Below, piece by piece: positions 1 to 5,895 of a stretch of 5,895 nucleotides of DNA. Source of the stretch: an uncultured Thiotrichaceae bacterium (lineage in GTDB: Bacteria; Pseudomonadota; Gammaproteobacteria; Thiotrichales; Thiotrichaceae); the NCBI GenBank assembly GCA_938038645.1, contig CALHTA010000275.1, positions 1-5,895 on the forward strand, in the 5' to 3' direction. The notes below the pieces were generated by a model. It was not told where the DNA came from. It ran no database searches and saw nothing but the letters and a program-made list of their open reading frames with translations. The translations under genes and the position numbers were made by a program. The stretch's first letter is position 1. Every line of letters begins with the position of its first letter.

Positions 1-7
1 GTTTAGG

Positions 8-1339
8 ATGGAAGATGACAAGAAAAAGAATAAAAATACCTCGGCAGTGCCCGCTGGTCGGCTTTCACGTTTTGCCAAGCTAGGTTCTTTAGCGACTGGG
101 ATAGGCGGTGGCATGCTAGCAGAAGGGGCGCGACAGCTTGCCAAGGGCAATCGCCCTAAAGCCAGCGAGATGTTGTTAACCCCGGGTAACGCTAAACGAA
201 TCACTGATCAACTTGCCCAGCTGCGCGGTGCTGCCATGAAAGTGGGCCAGATGATGTCAATGGATACGGGTGATCTGCTGCCGCCTGAAATGACTGAAAT
301 ACTGTCTCGTTTACGCTCCGATGCGAAGTCAATGCCGTTGAGCCAGCTCAATAAAGTGTTGGAAGAAAATTGGGGAAAGGGATGGAATCTTAAATTCAAG
401 CAGTTTTCATTTGAGCCCGTTGCGGCAGCATCAATCGGGCAAGTGCATTCTGCTCACACAAAAGACGGTCGTCATCTTGCTTTGAAAATACAGTATCCTG
501 GAGTAAGAGAAAGCATTGATAGTGATGTTGATAATGTGGCGACGCTGCTGCGTGTCTCTGGAATGATTCCTAAAACACTCGATTACAAACCACTCTTAGA
601 AGAAGCCAAACAGCAGCTACATATTGAAGCTGACTATGAGCAAGAAGCAGCTTCATTAAAACGCTATCGTGAGCTGTTAGCCGATGAGCCAGATTATTTA
701 TTACCAGAAATCTATGATGATCTAACGACAAACAATGTTTTAGCGATGTCTTTTGTGACGGGCTCGCCTATCGAGTCATTAGAGAACGGCCCACAGGAAG
801 ACCGAGATCGTGTAATTACTCTTTTACTGTCGCTACTATTTAGAGAAATATTTGAGTTTCGCTTGATACAGACCGATCCTAATTTTGCTAACTACCAATA
901 TGATAGTGAAAGCGGCAAATTGATTTTGTTAGATTTTGGCGCAACGCGCGAATATTCAAGTGACATTGCGGATGCTTATGCGGGGCTGATGTTTGCGGCG
1001 ACGCAAAACGATCGAGAGGGTATTGAAGCCGGCGCTCAGGCAATTGGTTTTTTTGAAGAAGATATTAAGGCTGAGCAGCAAGCAACCGTGGTTGATTTGT
1101 TTGTTCAAGCTTGCGAGCCTTTATCTTATGACGGCGTTTATGACTTTGGCGCTTCAAATATAACGGAAAAAGTAAAAGATGCAGGGATGAAACTGAGTAT
1201 GGAGCAAGATTATTGGCATACCCCTCCTGCTGATGCGTTATTTTTACACAGAAAACTAGGTGGATTATATTTACTAGCCGTAAGATTAAGAGCACGAGTT
1301 AACGTCCGTGAACTTTTTTTAGCGGGTAGAACAGGGTGA
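8..1339 (+). CDS. ABC1/AarF-family atypical kinase, COQ8-like
   Basis: The 443-residue product belongs to the ABC1/ADCK/UbiB atypical kinase family, whose members support ubiquinone biosynthesis. Visible motifs in order: the family-specific KxGQ motif (K78-Q81), the alanine-rich nucleotide loop AAAS (139-142), the invariant lysine K160 in ALKIQYPGV, the ExD motif E207/D209, the catalytic-loop QTDPNFAN (288-295) and the metal-binding DFG (309-311). The QTDPN form with a later Asn matches human COQ8A rather than the HxDxHPGN form usual in UbiB. No paired C-terminal membrane helices are seen, unlike UbiB, so the protein is probably soluble or peripheral. Length is normal for the COQ8-like group. 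The ATG at 8 fits the usual basic N-terminus, but the frame is open to the window edge and the AGG lies directly against the ATG, so a start further upstream is not excluded. In vivo substrate is unknown; assignment to the family is firm, assignment to quinone metabolism is inference. Confidence 0.93.
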   Translation: MEDDKKKNKNTSAVPAGRLSRFAKLGSLATGIGGGMLAEGARQLAKGNRPKASEMLLTPGNAKRITDQLAQLRGAAMKVGQMMSMDTGDLLPPEMTEILSRLRSDAKSMPLSQLNKVLEENWGKGWNLKFKQFSFEPVAAASIGQVHSAHTKDGRHLALKIQYPGVRESIDSDVDNVATLLRVSGMIPKTLDYKPLLEEAKQQLHIEADYEQEAASLKRYRELLADEPDYLLPEIYDDLTTNNVLAMSFVTGSPIESLENGPQEDRDRVITLLLSLLFREIFEFRLIQTDPNFANYQYDSESGKLILLDFGATREYSSDIADAYAGLMFAATQNDREGIEAGAQAIGFFEEDIKAEQQATVVDLFVQACEPLSYDGVYDFGASNITEKVKDAGMKLSMEQDYWHTPPADALFLHRKLGGLYLLAVRLRARVNVRELFLAGRTG

Positions 1340-1354
1340 AAAAACTTATTTAAT

Positions 1355-1375
1355 ATTACTCATATTTTGAGTAAT
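1355..1375 (+). terminator. weak AT-rich hairpin after the kinase gene
   Basis: A perfect 8-bp stem ATTACTCA/TGAGTAAT with a 5-nt loop starts 15 nt after the kinase stop codon. It has only two G-C pairs and is followed by TATTTAT rather than a clean T run. It could be a weak intrinsic terminator or an mRNA 3'-end stabiliser; chance pairing in AT-rich DNA is also possible. Confidence 0.25.
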
Positions 1376-1397
1376 TATTTATCAGTTACTGGAAATG

Positions 1398-1441
1398 CAA
1401 GGATGATTGACTATTATTAACGGGGCAATCAATCATTCTTG
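1398..1441. repeat. 13-bp inverted repeat upstream of the secreted-protein operon
   Basis: CAAGGATGATTGA (1398-1410) is the inverse of TCAATCATTCTTG (1429-1441), with one mismatch that is a G-U wobble in RNA. The arms are separated by 18 nt containing a GGGG block. There is no T run after it, so it is not a standard terminator. The arms sit where -35 and -10 elements of a promoter for the next operon could lie, which would suit a dimeric regulator binding site. As RNA it would be a stable hairpin just upstream of the ATG at 1466. The repeat is seen directly; an operator role is inference. Confidence 0.6.
1407..1436 (+). promoter_or_regulatory. candidate sigma70 promoter for the 1466-4434 operon
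   Basis: TTGACT (1407-1412, five of six to consensus) lies 18 nt before AATCAT (1431-1436, four of six). Each element overlaps one arm of the inverted repeat. Transcription would start near 1443, which would exclude the TTG codon at 1439 and favour the ATG at 1466. An alternative -10, TATTAT at 1412-1417, has a poorer -35 (CTGGAA, 1389-1394). Found by eye only. Confidence 0.3.
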
Positions 1442-1465
1442 AGCCATCACCTTAAATCTTGCCTT

Positions 1466-1915
1466 ATGAAAAGAATTAATCTGCTTAGATCTCTACTGGT
1501 TATTTTTCTTACGCTGAATGTCCAAGCGATATCCGCTCATGATTTCGGTGAATTAGATTCTCCGCTCAGCATTGAGCAAGAGCTTACATTGCTATCAGTA
1601 ACCCAACAGCTTTTAACTAAAACAGAGCCTCCTTTATCGGAGGAGTTTAATCAAGCTGATTCCTTTAGTGAGCGGCTCTTTCTGCGCGTTCGCCTTTATG
1701 AAGAAGTAGGGGAGGAAGCCTTGCTCCAACTACTAGAATCCAGCCCGCTGAAAGATGTATTTGAGCCTGCGCCGTATGTGTTTTTTGTAGAGGCACTAGG
1801 ACAGCTACTGCATGTTTATAAGCATGTGCAGGCATCAGAAAAAGATGATGGTGCAAACTTAGATGTCGCAGTAATAAAAGCAATAAGGGACTTAGAGCAG
1901 GGGGTGAATCAATGA
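1466..1915 (+). CDS. small exported acidic protein of unknown function
   Basis: I do not recognise the family. From the ATG at 1466 the product is 149 residues. It begins with a clear Sec signal peptide: basic MKR, hydrophobic LLRSLLVIFLTL, then VQA (19-21) and ISA (22-24) as possible signal peptidase I sites, giving a mature protein starting near His25. The mature part is acidic, Leu/Glu-rich, probably mostly helical, and contains no cysteine. The frame can be opened at a TTG (1439) nine codons earlier, but that would put SHHLKSCL before the signal peptide, and the TTG lies inside the inverted repeat, so the ATG is preferred. Neither start has a good ribosome binding site. The stop overlaps the next gene's ATG by four bases, so translation is probably coupled to the metallopeptidase gene. 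A role as partner, chaperone or inhibitor of that enzyme is conjecture from context. Confidence 0.75.
   Translation: MKRINLLRSLLVIFLTLNVQAISAHDFGELDSPLSIEQELTLLSVTQQLLTKTEPPLSEEFNQADSFSERLFLRVRLYEEVGEEALLQLLESSPLKDVFEPAPYVFFVEALGQLLHVYKHVQASEKDDGANLDVAVIKAIRDLEQGVNQ
1899..1906 (+). promoter_or_regulatory. ribosome binding site of the metallopeptidase gene
   Basis: AGGGGGTG, close to the AGGAGGTG consensus, lies inside the end of the upstream small gene, five bases before the ATG at 1912. With the ATGA stop/start overlap it supports both this start codon and translational coupling of the two genes. Confidence 0.7.
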
Positions 1916-4434
1916 TTAAATTCATTAGTTTATTTCTTTTGATCCTCAGTTGTGTCAGCTTTACGCAGCAATTACTAGCGCAAGCTGGGCACCCTCCTTA
2001 TGAATGGAAATTTACTTGTCATGGGACCAAGGGCTTTAACGCGATAGGTGATTTAAATTTTAATGCTTCACTAAAAGCCAGTTATCAAGATGCTGATTTC
2101 ATGGCTAGAGTTGATAGAAACCTTGGCTCTGCAGGTTGTAAGCAAGGTAGCACCTTTATTGATGAGCAATTACAAAAGTTTGCAGGTGACCCACATACTC
2201 CCGCGGAGCTTCGCCGATACTACACCCCGCCTTTTATTAAGGCCCTAGAGGGGTCTTTTACCGATGCCTCCAAGGCCTATGAGGCAATGGGTTTCGCAGC
2301 ACCCGGACGTGTTCGACCGACGGGAAAGCTTAAATCGTTTGGGCGTGATGCAAACCTGCTTTTTCTAGGTGACAGAAAAGGTATTATGGCTGTGAGTGGC
2401 TGCTCAGCGAATACCGCTAAAACCATGGCAGCACCAATCCAAATTTCTTCAGAAGCGCAGGATGTATGGCAAACCAATAAAACAGTATTTGATATGTTCA
2501 CTTTGCATGAAATGGGGCATGTACATCAATTTGATCGCTGGAAATATTTGCTGCAAGGTAAATGTGCCAGCGCGCATAACTGGATTAGCGAGGGCATCGC
2601 TGACTATGTCGCGATTAAGGCGACCAATGATAAAACGGGCAAGGACTATCATGGGCCTTATTCCAGTCCTTATACTAAGCGTTTCTTCCTAACGCGACCT
2701 TATCATGTGCCATTAAATTTGCAGCCTCGCGGAAAGAAGTTTGGCTATGCCTATGAAAGCTTGCTTGGTTATCGCAGCAATGGCTTTTGGGATTATATTG
2801 ATAGGCGATATCTAAACAAAAAAACCAACAAATTTGATGATTTATATAAAACCTTTTCCGCTAAAGACCTTAAAAATCAGACTAAAAAAGTTGATGACTG
2901 GATTGATGACAATGATGGCAAAGCAAATCAAGGGTTAGAGCATGCTTTCCCAATGTTTTTGGCAGAAATGCTGAATTGGCCAGATTATCGTTTTAACAAG
3001 AAGATGAGGCAAAATTTATGGGATACCGTTTCACTAGGAGGTTGCAAAAAGGTCATTGTTGGACCAAAAAATAGCAATGCTCCCGTTAAAACAGTCAGCC
3101 TAGATCGTTACGCTGGGCTTTGTTTGGATATTACTCTGAAAGGGTTTAAGGCCAAGAATATTGCCGAAGCTTCTTTACATATTGAGGCGTTGGGAAGTCA
3201 GAAGAAAGTAAATGAATTATATTTGGGATGGTCTAAAACAGCCGGAACATCTAATGCAGATGGTGATTGTTATTCTTTGCTGAATAAACAGGGGGCGAAA
3301 AACTCCCCCTGTCTGTTGCCACCAACACAGGGGACGTCAAAGATTATTCCGGGGTCTCAGGCTGGCCGTTATTGGACGACCGATAAGTTGGTTTTTAATG
3401 GGGATGTTACTGTTCGAGTTGTATTAGTGAGAGTGCCGGCAGACATTGAAGACGTCGGATCGAAGCGTAACAAGAAAAAGATCAATCTTACCTTTGGTAC
3501 GAGTTATACGACCATGACGGTAAATGGTAAAAAAACTAATGCCTCTACAGGAGTCGGGCGAATTCCTGCGGCAGGCGGCATGCACGCGCCATTAGTGATT
3601 AAGGGGAAGTCAGTTAGTTCTCTGATGGGAGGAAACGGACAGTTTATGCAGATGCCGATGTTGGAGGGCGCATTGCAAGGACGACTTGGTATTGAGTTGC
3701 CAGACCCCGTGGCGAATGATTTACTATATGGCTTCCAGCGTTTGCATGTCGCTCAACTTGAAGTTGGTGACCGTGAAGGCAGTTCGGGTGAAAAAGGAGA
3801 CCTTTTCATGATGATGGAAAAGCCAGTTGAGTTTGGGCAGACTGGTACTTTTGAGGCGTTTGCCATGTCTTCAGAGAGTGGCAATAGTAATACATTGGTC
3901 ATCCCTAATGAAAAGAAACCGAGCTCATTAACAATCACACGGTATGATCGTTCGGCGATTGAGTTCAGTGGGATTTCCAATACCTGTCAAATCAATATGG
4001 CAGCATTATTACGGATAGCAGGCAGTAGCGGCGAAGTCGATATTTGCGAGATAGGCAAAAAAACATCCACGATATTTGAGGGTAGCGTTGCTTTTGGGGC
4101 GCTGGCTATTGGCAATAACGTGTTAGAAGAATGGCGTACTCCTGAATACGATGCTTATAAAAACTTGCGGTTATTGAGACTTAAAGACAAATTCGGAAAA
4201 ATGGGATTAGATCAGCTATTATCTGGTCAACAGCCCAGTGCACCAACAACAGACTTTAGTGACGCTGAGCCTGAAGAAGAGAGTAGCTCCAGTGGCGCTT
4301 GTGATTGCAGCTGTGATGGAATGAAGAAAATGGAAGCGATGGAAGACGCTACTGATTTATCAAAAATGGCTGAAATGATGGCTCTTGCTCAATGTGGTAT
4401 GACGTGTATGAGTCAATATATGAACTGCGAGTGA
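1912..4434 (+). CDS. exported zinc metallopeptidase-like protein, Cys/Met-rich tail
   Basis: This 840-residue product has an N-terminal export signal (MIKF, hydrophobic stretch 4-18, likely cleavage after AQA 23-25; a less likely lipobox ends at Cys14). The peptidase core carries HEMGH (199-203), two His zinc ligands and a catalytic Glu200, and then EGIADY (227-232) with Glu227 as probable third ligand 24 residues on. HExxH followed by EGIADY is the gluzincin (MA clan) arrangement and resembles the plant/bacterial basic secretory protein peptidases (PF04450), although this protein is far longer. Residues about 380-775 match nothing I recognise, and at least part looks beta-rich. An acidic Ser linker (785-795) leads to a tail with CDCSC (797-801) and C828, C832, C839, plus nine Met. 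Further Cys at 36, 76, 164, 218, 378, 404, 453, 467, 692 and 712 suggest disulfides outside the cytoplasm. It is translationally coupled to the small exported protein upstream. Substrate is unknown; active-site motifs are intact, so activity is plausible. Confidence 0.85.
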   Translation: MIKFISLFLLILSCVSFTQQLLAQAGHPPYEWKFTCHGTKGFNAIGDLNFNASLKASYQDADFMARVDRNLGSAGCKQGSTFIDEQLQKFAGDPHTPAELRRYYTPPFIKALEGSFTDASKAYEAMGFAAPGRVRPTGKLKSFGRDANLLFLGDRKGIMAVSGCSANTAKTMAAPIQISSEAQDVWQTNKTVFDMFTLHEMGHVHQFDRWKYLLQGKCASAHNWISEGIADYVAIKATNDKTGKDYHGPYSSPYTKRFFLTRPYHVPLNLQPRGKKFGYAYESLLGYRSNGFWDYIDRRYLNKKTNKFDDLYKTFSAKDLKNQTKKVDDWIDDNDGKANQGLEHAFPMFLAEMLNWPDYRFNKKMRQNLWDTVSLGGCKKVIVGPKNSNAPVKTVSLDRYAGLCLDITLKGFKAKNIAEASLHIEALGSQKKVNELYLGWSKTAGTSNADGDCYSLLNKQGAKNSPCLLPPTQGTSKIIPGSQAGRYWTTDKLVFNGDVTVRVVLVRVPADIEDVGSKRNKKKINLTFGTSYTTMTVNGKKTNASTGVGRIPAAGGMHAPLVIKGKSVSSLMGGNGQFMQMPMLEGALQGRLGIELPDPVANDLLYGFQRLHVAQLEVGDREGSSGEKGDLFMMMEKPVEFGQTGTFEAFAMSSESGNSNTLVIPNEKKPSSLTITRYDRSAIEFSGISNTCQINMAALLRIAGSSGEVDICEIGKKTSTIFEGSVAFGALAIGNNVLEEWRTPEYDAYKNLRLLRLKDKFGKMGLDQLLSGQQPSAPTTDFSDAEPEEESSSSGACDCSCDGMKKMEAMEDATDLSKMAEMMALAQCGMTCMSQYMNCE
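3288..3312. repeat. GC-rich intragenic inverted repeat
   Basis: ACAGGGGG (3288-3295) and CCCCCTGT (3305-3312) form a perfect 8-bp stem with a 9-nt loop, inside the metallopeptidase gene around residues 459-467. A related CACAGGGGA follows about 15 nt later (3325-3333) and could compete for pairing. No T run follows, so it is not a terminator. Its role, if any, is unknown. Confidence 0.55.
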
Positions 4435-4512
4435 TACGAAAAACCAGTTGGATGCAAATAGGTTCAAATTTCAAGTACAGATTTTCTAAACATAACAATT
4501 AGTTTTTGTCAA

Positions 4513-4541
4513 TTGTACGTTCAGCTACACTTCGCTATTAT
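4513..4541 (+). promoter_or_regulatory. candidate promoter for the ABC importer gene
   Basis: TTGTAC (4513-4518) is 17 nt from TATTAT (4536-4541), and a perfect TATAAT overlaps it at 4539-4544 but has no good -35 at the right distance. Transcription would begin near 4548-4551, leaving a leader of about 180 nt that contains the attenuator-like hairpin. The -35 also overlaps a 6-bp inverted repeat ACAATT/AATTGT (4495-4516). Found by eye. Confidence 0.4.
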
Positions 4542-4553
4542 AATAACCGTAAG

Positions 4554-4583
4554 ATGATTTCCTCCTCCTCAACCAAAGGCTGA
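4554..4583 (+). CDS. possible serine-rich leader peptide MISSSSTKG
   Basis: A nine-codon frame ATG-ATT-TCC-TCC-TCC-TCA-ACC-AAA-GGC ends at TGA (4581-4583) inside the base of the large hairpin. Four consecutive Ser codons followed by a stop within competing hairpins resembles amino-acid attenuation leaders. Against it, there is no convincing ribosome binding site, the ATG is only a few bases from the predicted transcript start, and a repeated TCC tract would encode Ser runs by chance. The downstream transporter has no obvious link to serine. Confidence 0.15.
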   Translation: MISSSSTKG

Positions 4584-4589
4584 GGTAGG
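4564..4589 (+). promoter_or_regulatory. candidate antiterminator hairpin
   Basis: CCTCCTCA (4564-4571) can pair with TGAGGTAGG (4581-4589) as eight base pairs with one bulged T (4586) around a 9-nt loop. It uses the same 4582-4589 strand that forms the middle of the terminator hairpin, so the two folds exclude each other. The pairing is seen; switching is inference. Confidence 0.35.
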
Positions 4590-4632
4590 CAAGCTTAAGC
4601 CACTTTTGCTTCCTACTTCCCTTTGGTTTTTT
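4571..4632 (+). terminator. long hairpin plus T run: terminator or attenuator
   Basis: AACCAAAGG (4571-4579) pairs with CCTTTGGTT (4620-4628). After a 2-nt bulge, 4582-4589 pairs with 4612-4619 (eight pairs, one G-U). After a bulged C (4590), AAGC (4591-4594) pairs with GCTT (4608-4611). This gives about 21 pairs closed by a 13-nt loop and followed by T to 4632. The T run is only on the + strand side, so it would stop + strand transcription. It could simply end the metallopeptidase transcript about 140 nt after the stop codon, or attenuate the ABC importer if the promoter at 4513-4541 is real. Confidence 0.7.
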
Positions 4633-4727
4633 AATTTCTGCTTCCAGAAACTATTCCATATTTCGTGACCCCAGTTTTCATGCAATAATCGCCATGGGCT
4701 TTTCCTTGCATATCGATCGGGTAACGT

Positions 4728-5895
4728 ATGAGTGATCAAACTTCCACCCCGCTATTAAAACTCACCAAAATGACGCGCTCATTTCCAGGTGTCATTGCCA
4801 ATCAAGATGTCGACTTATCCATACACGCAGGCGAAATTCATGCGTTGTTAGGTGAGAATGGTGCGGGTAAATCAACGCTAGTTAAGATGATTTACGGTAT
4901 TTTAGCCCCTGACTCAGGCACTATTGAGTGGGAAGGAAAGGCAGTAACCGTGCCTAACCCAGCCTTTGCACGTCAAATGGGGGTGGCGATGGTGTTTCAA
5001 CACTTCTCATTATTCGACTCCCTGTCTGTTTTAGAAAACATCGCCTTAGGCATGGATAGCCGAGTCAAAATGGCTGAGCTTAAAGCACGTATTTTAGACA
5101 TATCCACTCGCTATGGCTTGCCGCTAGATCCTGATCGCCATGTCTACACTTTGTCAGTGGGCGAGCGTCAGCGTATCGAAATCATTCGTTGCTTATTGCA
5201 AGAACCCAAGCTGTTAGTCATGGATGAGCCGACTTCGGTGTTAACCCCGCAAGAAGTGGCAAGGCTTTTTGAAACACTCAAGCGCCTTTCTGAAGAAGGT
5301 CTGTCGATTCTCTATATCAGCCATAAGTTAGATGAAATTAAAGCACTTTGTCATCGCGCCACTATTTTAAGAAATGGCAAACGGGTTGATGAAGTCAGTG
5401 TTAGTGATGAAAGCACCGGTTCGCTAGCGGCTAAAATGATGGGCGAAGCACTCGAAACGGTGGAAACCAGAACGGCCGATAACATTGGGGAAGTCCGCTT
5501 AGCGGTTAACAACCTGAGCCTGCCCGCTGCCGATGAGTTTGGCATCCCATTAAAACAAATTAGCTTAGATGTACGCTGCGGTGAGATTGTTGGTATTGCA
5601 GGGGTTGCAGGTAACGGACAAGATGAACTATTGATGGCCCTAAGTGGAGAATCTACCAGCGCTCAGCCCGATAGCCTGAAGATAGATAATAAAGAGTGTG
5701 GTCATCTTGGTCCTAATGAACGACGTGAATTGGGGGTTGCCGCTATTCCGGAACAGCGCTTAGGGCACGGCGCAGTTCCTGAAATGAATCTTATCGACAA
5801 CACCTTCTTAACCGCGTTTCAGCGTTTAGGGCTAATCGGCAAAGGCTTTATTAAAAGCGGGGTTACGCGCAAATTTACCGAGCAAGTTATTAGTG
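4728..5895 (+). CDS. nucleoside/BMP-type ABC importer ATP-binding protein, 3' partial
   Basis: The frame runs open to the window edge, giving 389 codons of a protein usually near 500-520 residues. It is the double-domain ATPase of a sugar/nucleoside-type importer (YufO/COG3845-like), which powers uptake with two permeases and a BMP-family binding protein. NBD1 is complete: Walker A GENGAGKST (42-50), Q-loop Gln91, signature LSVGERQR (142-149), Walker B LLVMDE (162-167) and H-loop His199. NBD2 begins near 255 and has the degenerate Walker A GVAGNGQDE (292-300) normal for this class, then PEQRLGHG (341-348), a form of the PEDR.GHG block typical of the BMP-linked group. The start is well bounded because an in-frame TAA lies at 4722-4724, six bases before the ATG; the ribosome binding site (CGGGTAACGT) is weak. 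Permease and binding-protein genes are expected beyond the edge. Substrate is probably a nucleoside or purine by family, which the sequence itself does not prove. Confidence 0.93.
   Translation, partial: MSDQTSTPLLKLTKMTRSFPGVIANQDVDLSIHAGEIHALLGENGAGKSTLVKMIYGILAPDSGTIEWEGKAVTVPNPAFARQMGVAMVFQHFSLFDSLSVLENIALGMDSRVKMAELKARILDISTRYGLPLDPDRHVYTLSVGERQRIEIIRCLLQEPKLLVMDEPTSVLTPQEVARLFETLKRLSEEGLSILYISHKLDEIKALCHRATILRNGKRVDEVSVSDESTGSLAAKMMGEALETVETRTADNIGEVRLAVNNLSLPAADEFGIPLKQISLDVRCGEIVGIAGVAGNGQDELLMALSGESTSAQPDSLKIDNKECGHLGPNERRELGVAAIPEQRLGHGAVPEMNLIDNTFLTAFQRLGLIGKGFIKSGVTRKFTEQVIS

Larger units (their letters stand above)
4435..4727 (+). other. non-coding leader between metallopeptidase and ABC importer genes
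   Basis: No substantial gene is present in this 293-nt stretch. The first 60 bases are AT-rich and unremarkable. Then come a candidate promoter (4513-4541), a pyrimidine tract CCTCCTCCTC (4561-4570), the large hairpin with T run (4571-4632), a small perfect hairpin TTTCTG-cttc-CAGAAA (4635-4650), and a 6-bp inverted repeat ATGCAA/TTGCAT (4680-4711) before the ABC start. The ATG at 4694 opens a 13-codon frame whose stop overlaps the ABC start, but it lacks a ribosome binding site. Confidence 0.7.

Noticed and set aside
1065..1295. Reverse-strand open frame of 76 codons within the kinase gene
   Set aside because: It lies wholly inside a gene with intact family motifs, has low-complexity composition and no ribosome binding site or homology I recognise.
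1628..1644. CCTCC-tttatc-GGAGG hairpin with an SD-like GGAGGA in the small gene
   Set aside because: No start codon with a worthwhile frame follows at suitable spacing; probably chance.
1665..1925. Reverse-strand 86-codon frame opposite the small exported protein
   Set aside because: The Leu/His/Pro-rich translation is typical of an antisense shadow, while the forward frame has a proper signal peptide and a coupled downstream gene.
1912..1956. Lipoprotein signal ending at Cys14 of the peptidase
   Set aside because: LILSC is an imperfect lipobox with Leu at -2, and a better signal peptidase I site (AQA at 23-25) follows; kept only as an alternative.
4506..4511. TTGTCA as a -35 box for the ABC promoter
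   Set aside because: It is 24 nt or more from the nearest good -10 (TATTAT or TATAAT), too far for a standard promoter.
4694..4735. 13-codon frame MGFSLHIDRVTYE overlapping the ABC start
   Set aside because: No ribosome binding site and an unremarkable sequence; frames of this length occur by chance.
5351..5545. Reverse-strand 64-codon frame inside the ABC gene
   Set aside because: The forward frame is a clear ABC ATPase over this stretch.

Overview
The window looks like chromosomal DNA from a gammaproteobacterium, probably marine or aquatic. This rests on the protein families, the moderate GC content by eye, and signal peptides of Gram-negative type. The genus cannot be fixed from the sequence alone. 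All recognisable genes read on the + strand. I see no tRNA, rRNA, CRISPR array, insertion sequence or phage gene.

Layout: (1) Positions 8-1339 hold an ABC1/AarF-family atypical kinase. Its catalytic-loop signature is closer to mitochondrial COQ8 than to bacterial UbiB. (2) Positions 1340-1465 are a short gap with a weak AT-rich hairpin and a strong 13-bp inverted repeat whose arms cover a candidate promoter. (3) Positions 1466-1915 (1439 is an unlikely TTG alternative) encode a small exported acidic protein of unknown family. It overlaps by ATGA the gene at 1912-4434, a large exported zinc metallopeptidase-like protein with HEMGH plus a downstream EGIADY glutamate, a long unassigned C-terminal region and a Cys/Met-rich tail. 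These two genes form a translationally coupled pair and are the least familiar part of the window. (4) Positions 4435-4727 are a 293-nt non-coding leader. It holds a candidate promoter, an imperfect 21-bp hairpin followed by a run of T, and a competing upstream hairpin. Together these resemble a transcription attenuator or riboswitch expression platform. (5) From 4728 to the window edge runs the start of an ATP-binding protein of a nucleoside/BMP-type (YufO-like) ABC importer, cut off after 389 codons.

How the genes work together: the kinase-like protein is likely a cytoplasmic or membrane-peripheral ubiquinone-biosynthesis accessory factor. The middle pair acts in the envelope or outside the cell. 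The ABC gene probably begins a separate importer operon. Nothing in the sequence links the three functionally. The two items most worth following up are the small-protein/metallopeptidase pair with its Cys/Met tail, and the attenuator-like leader before the importer.
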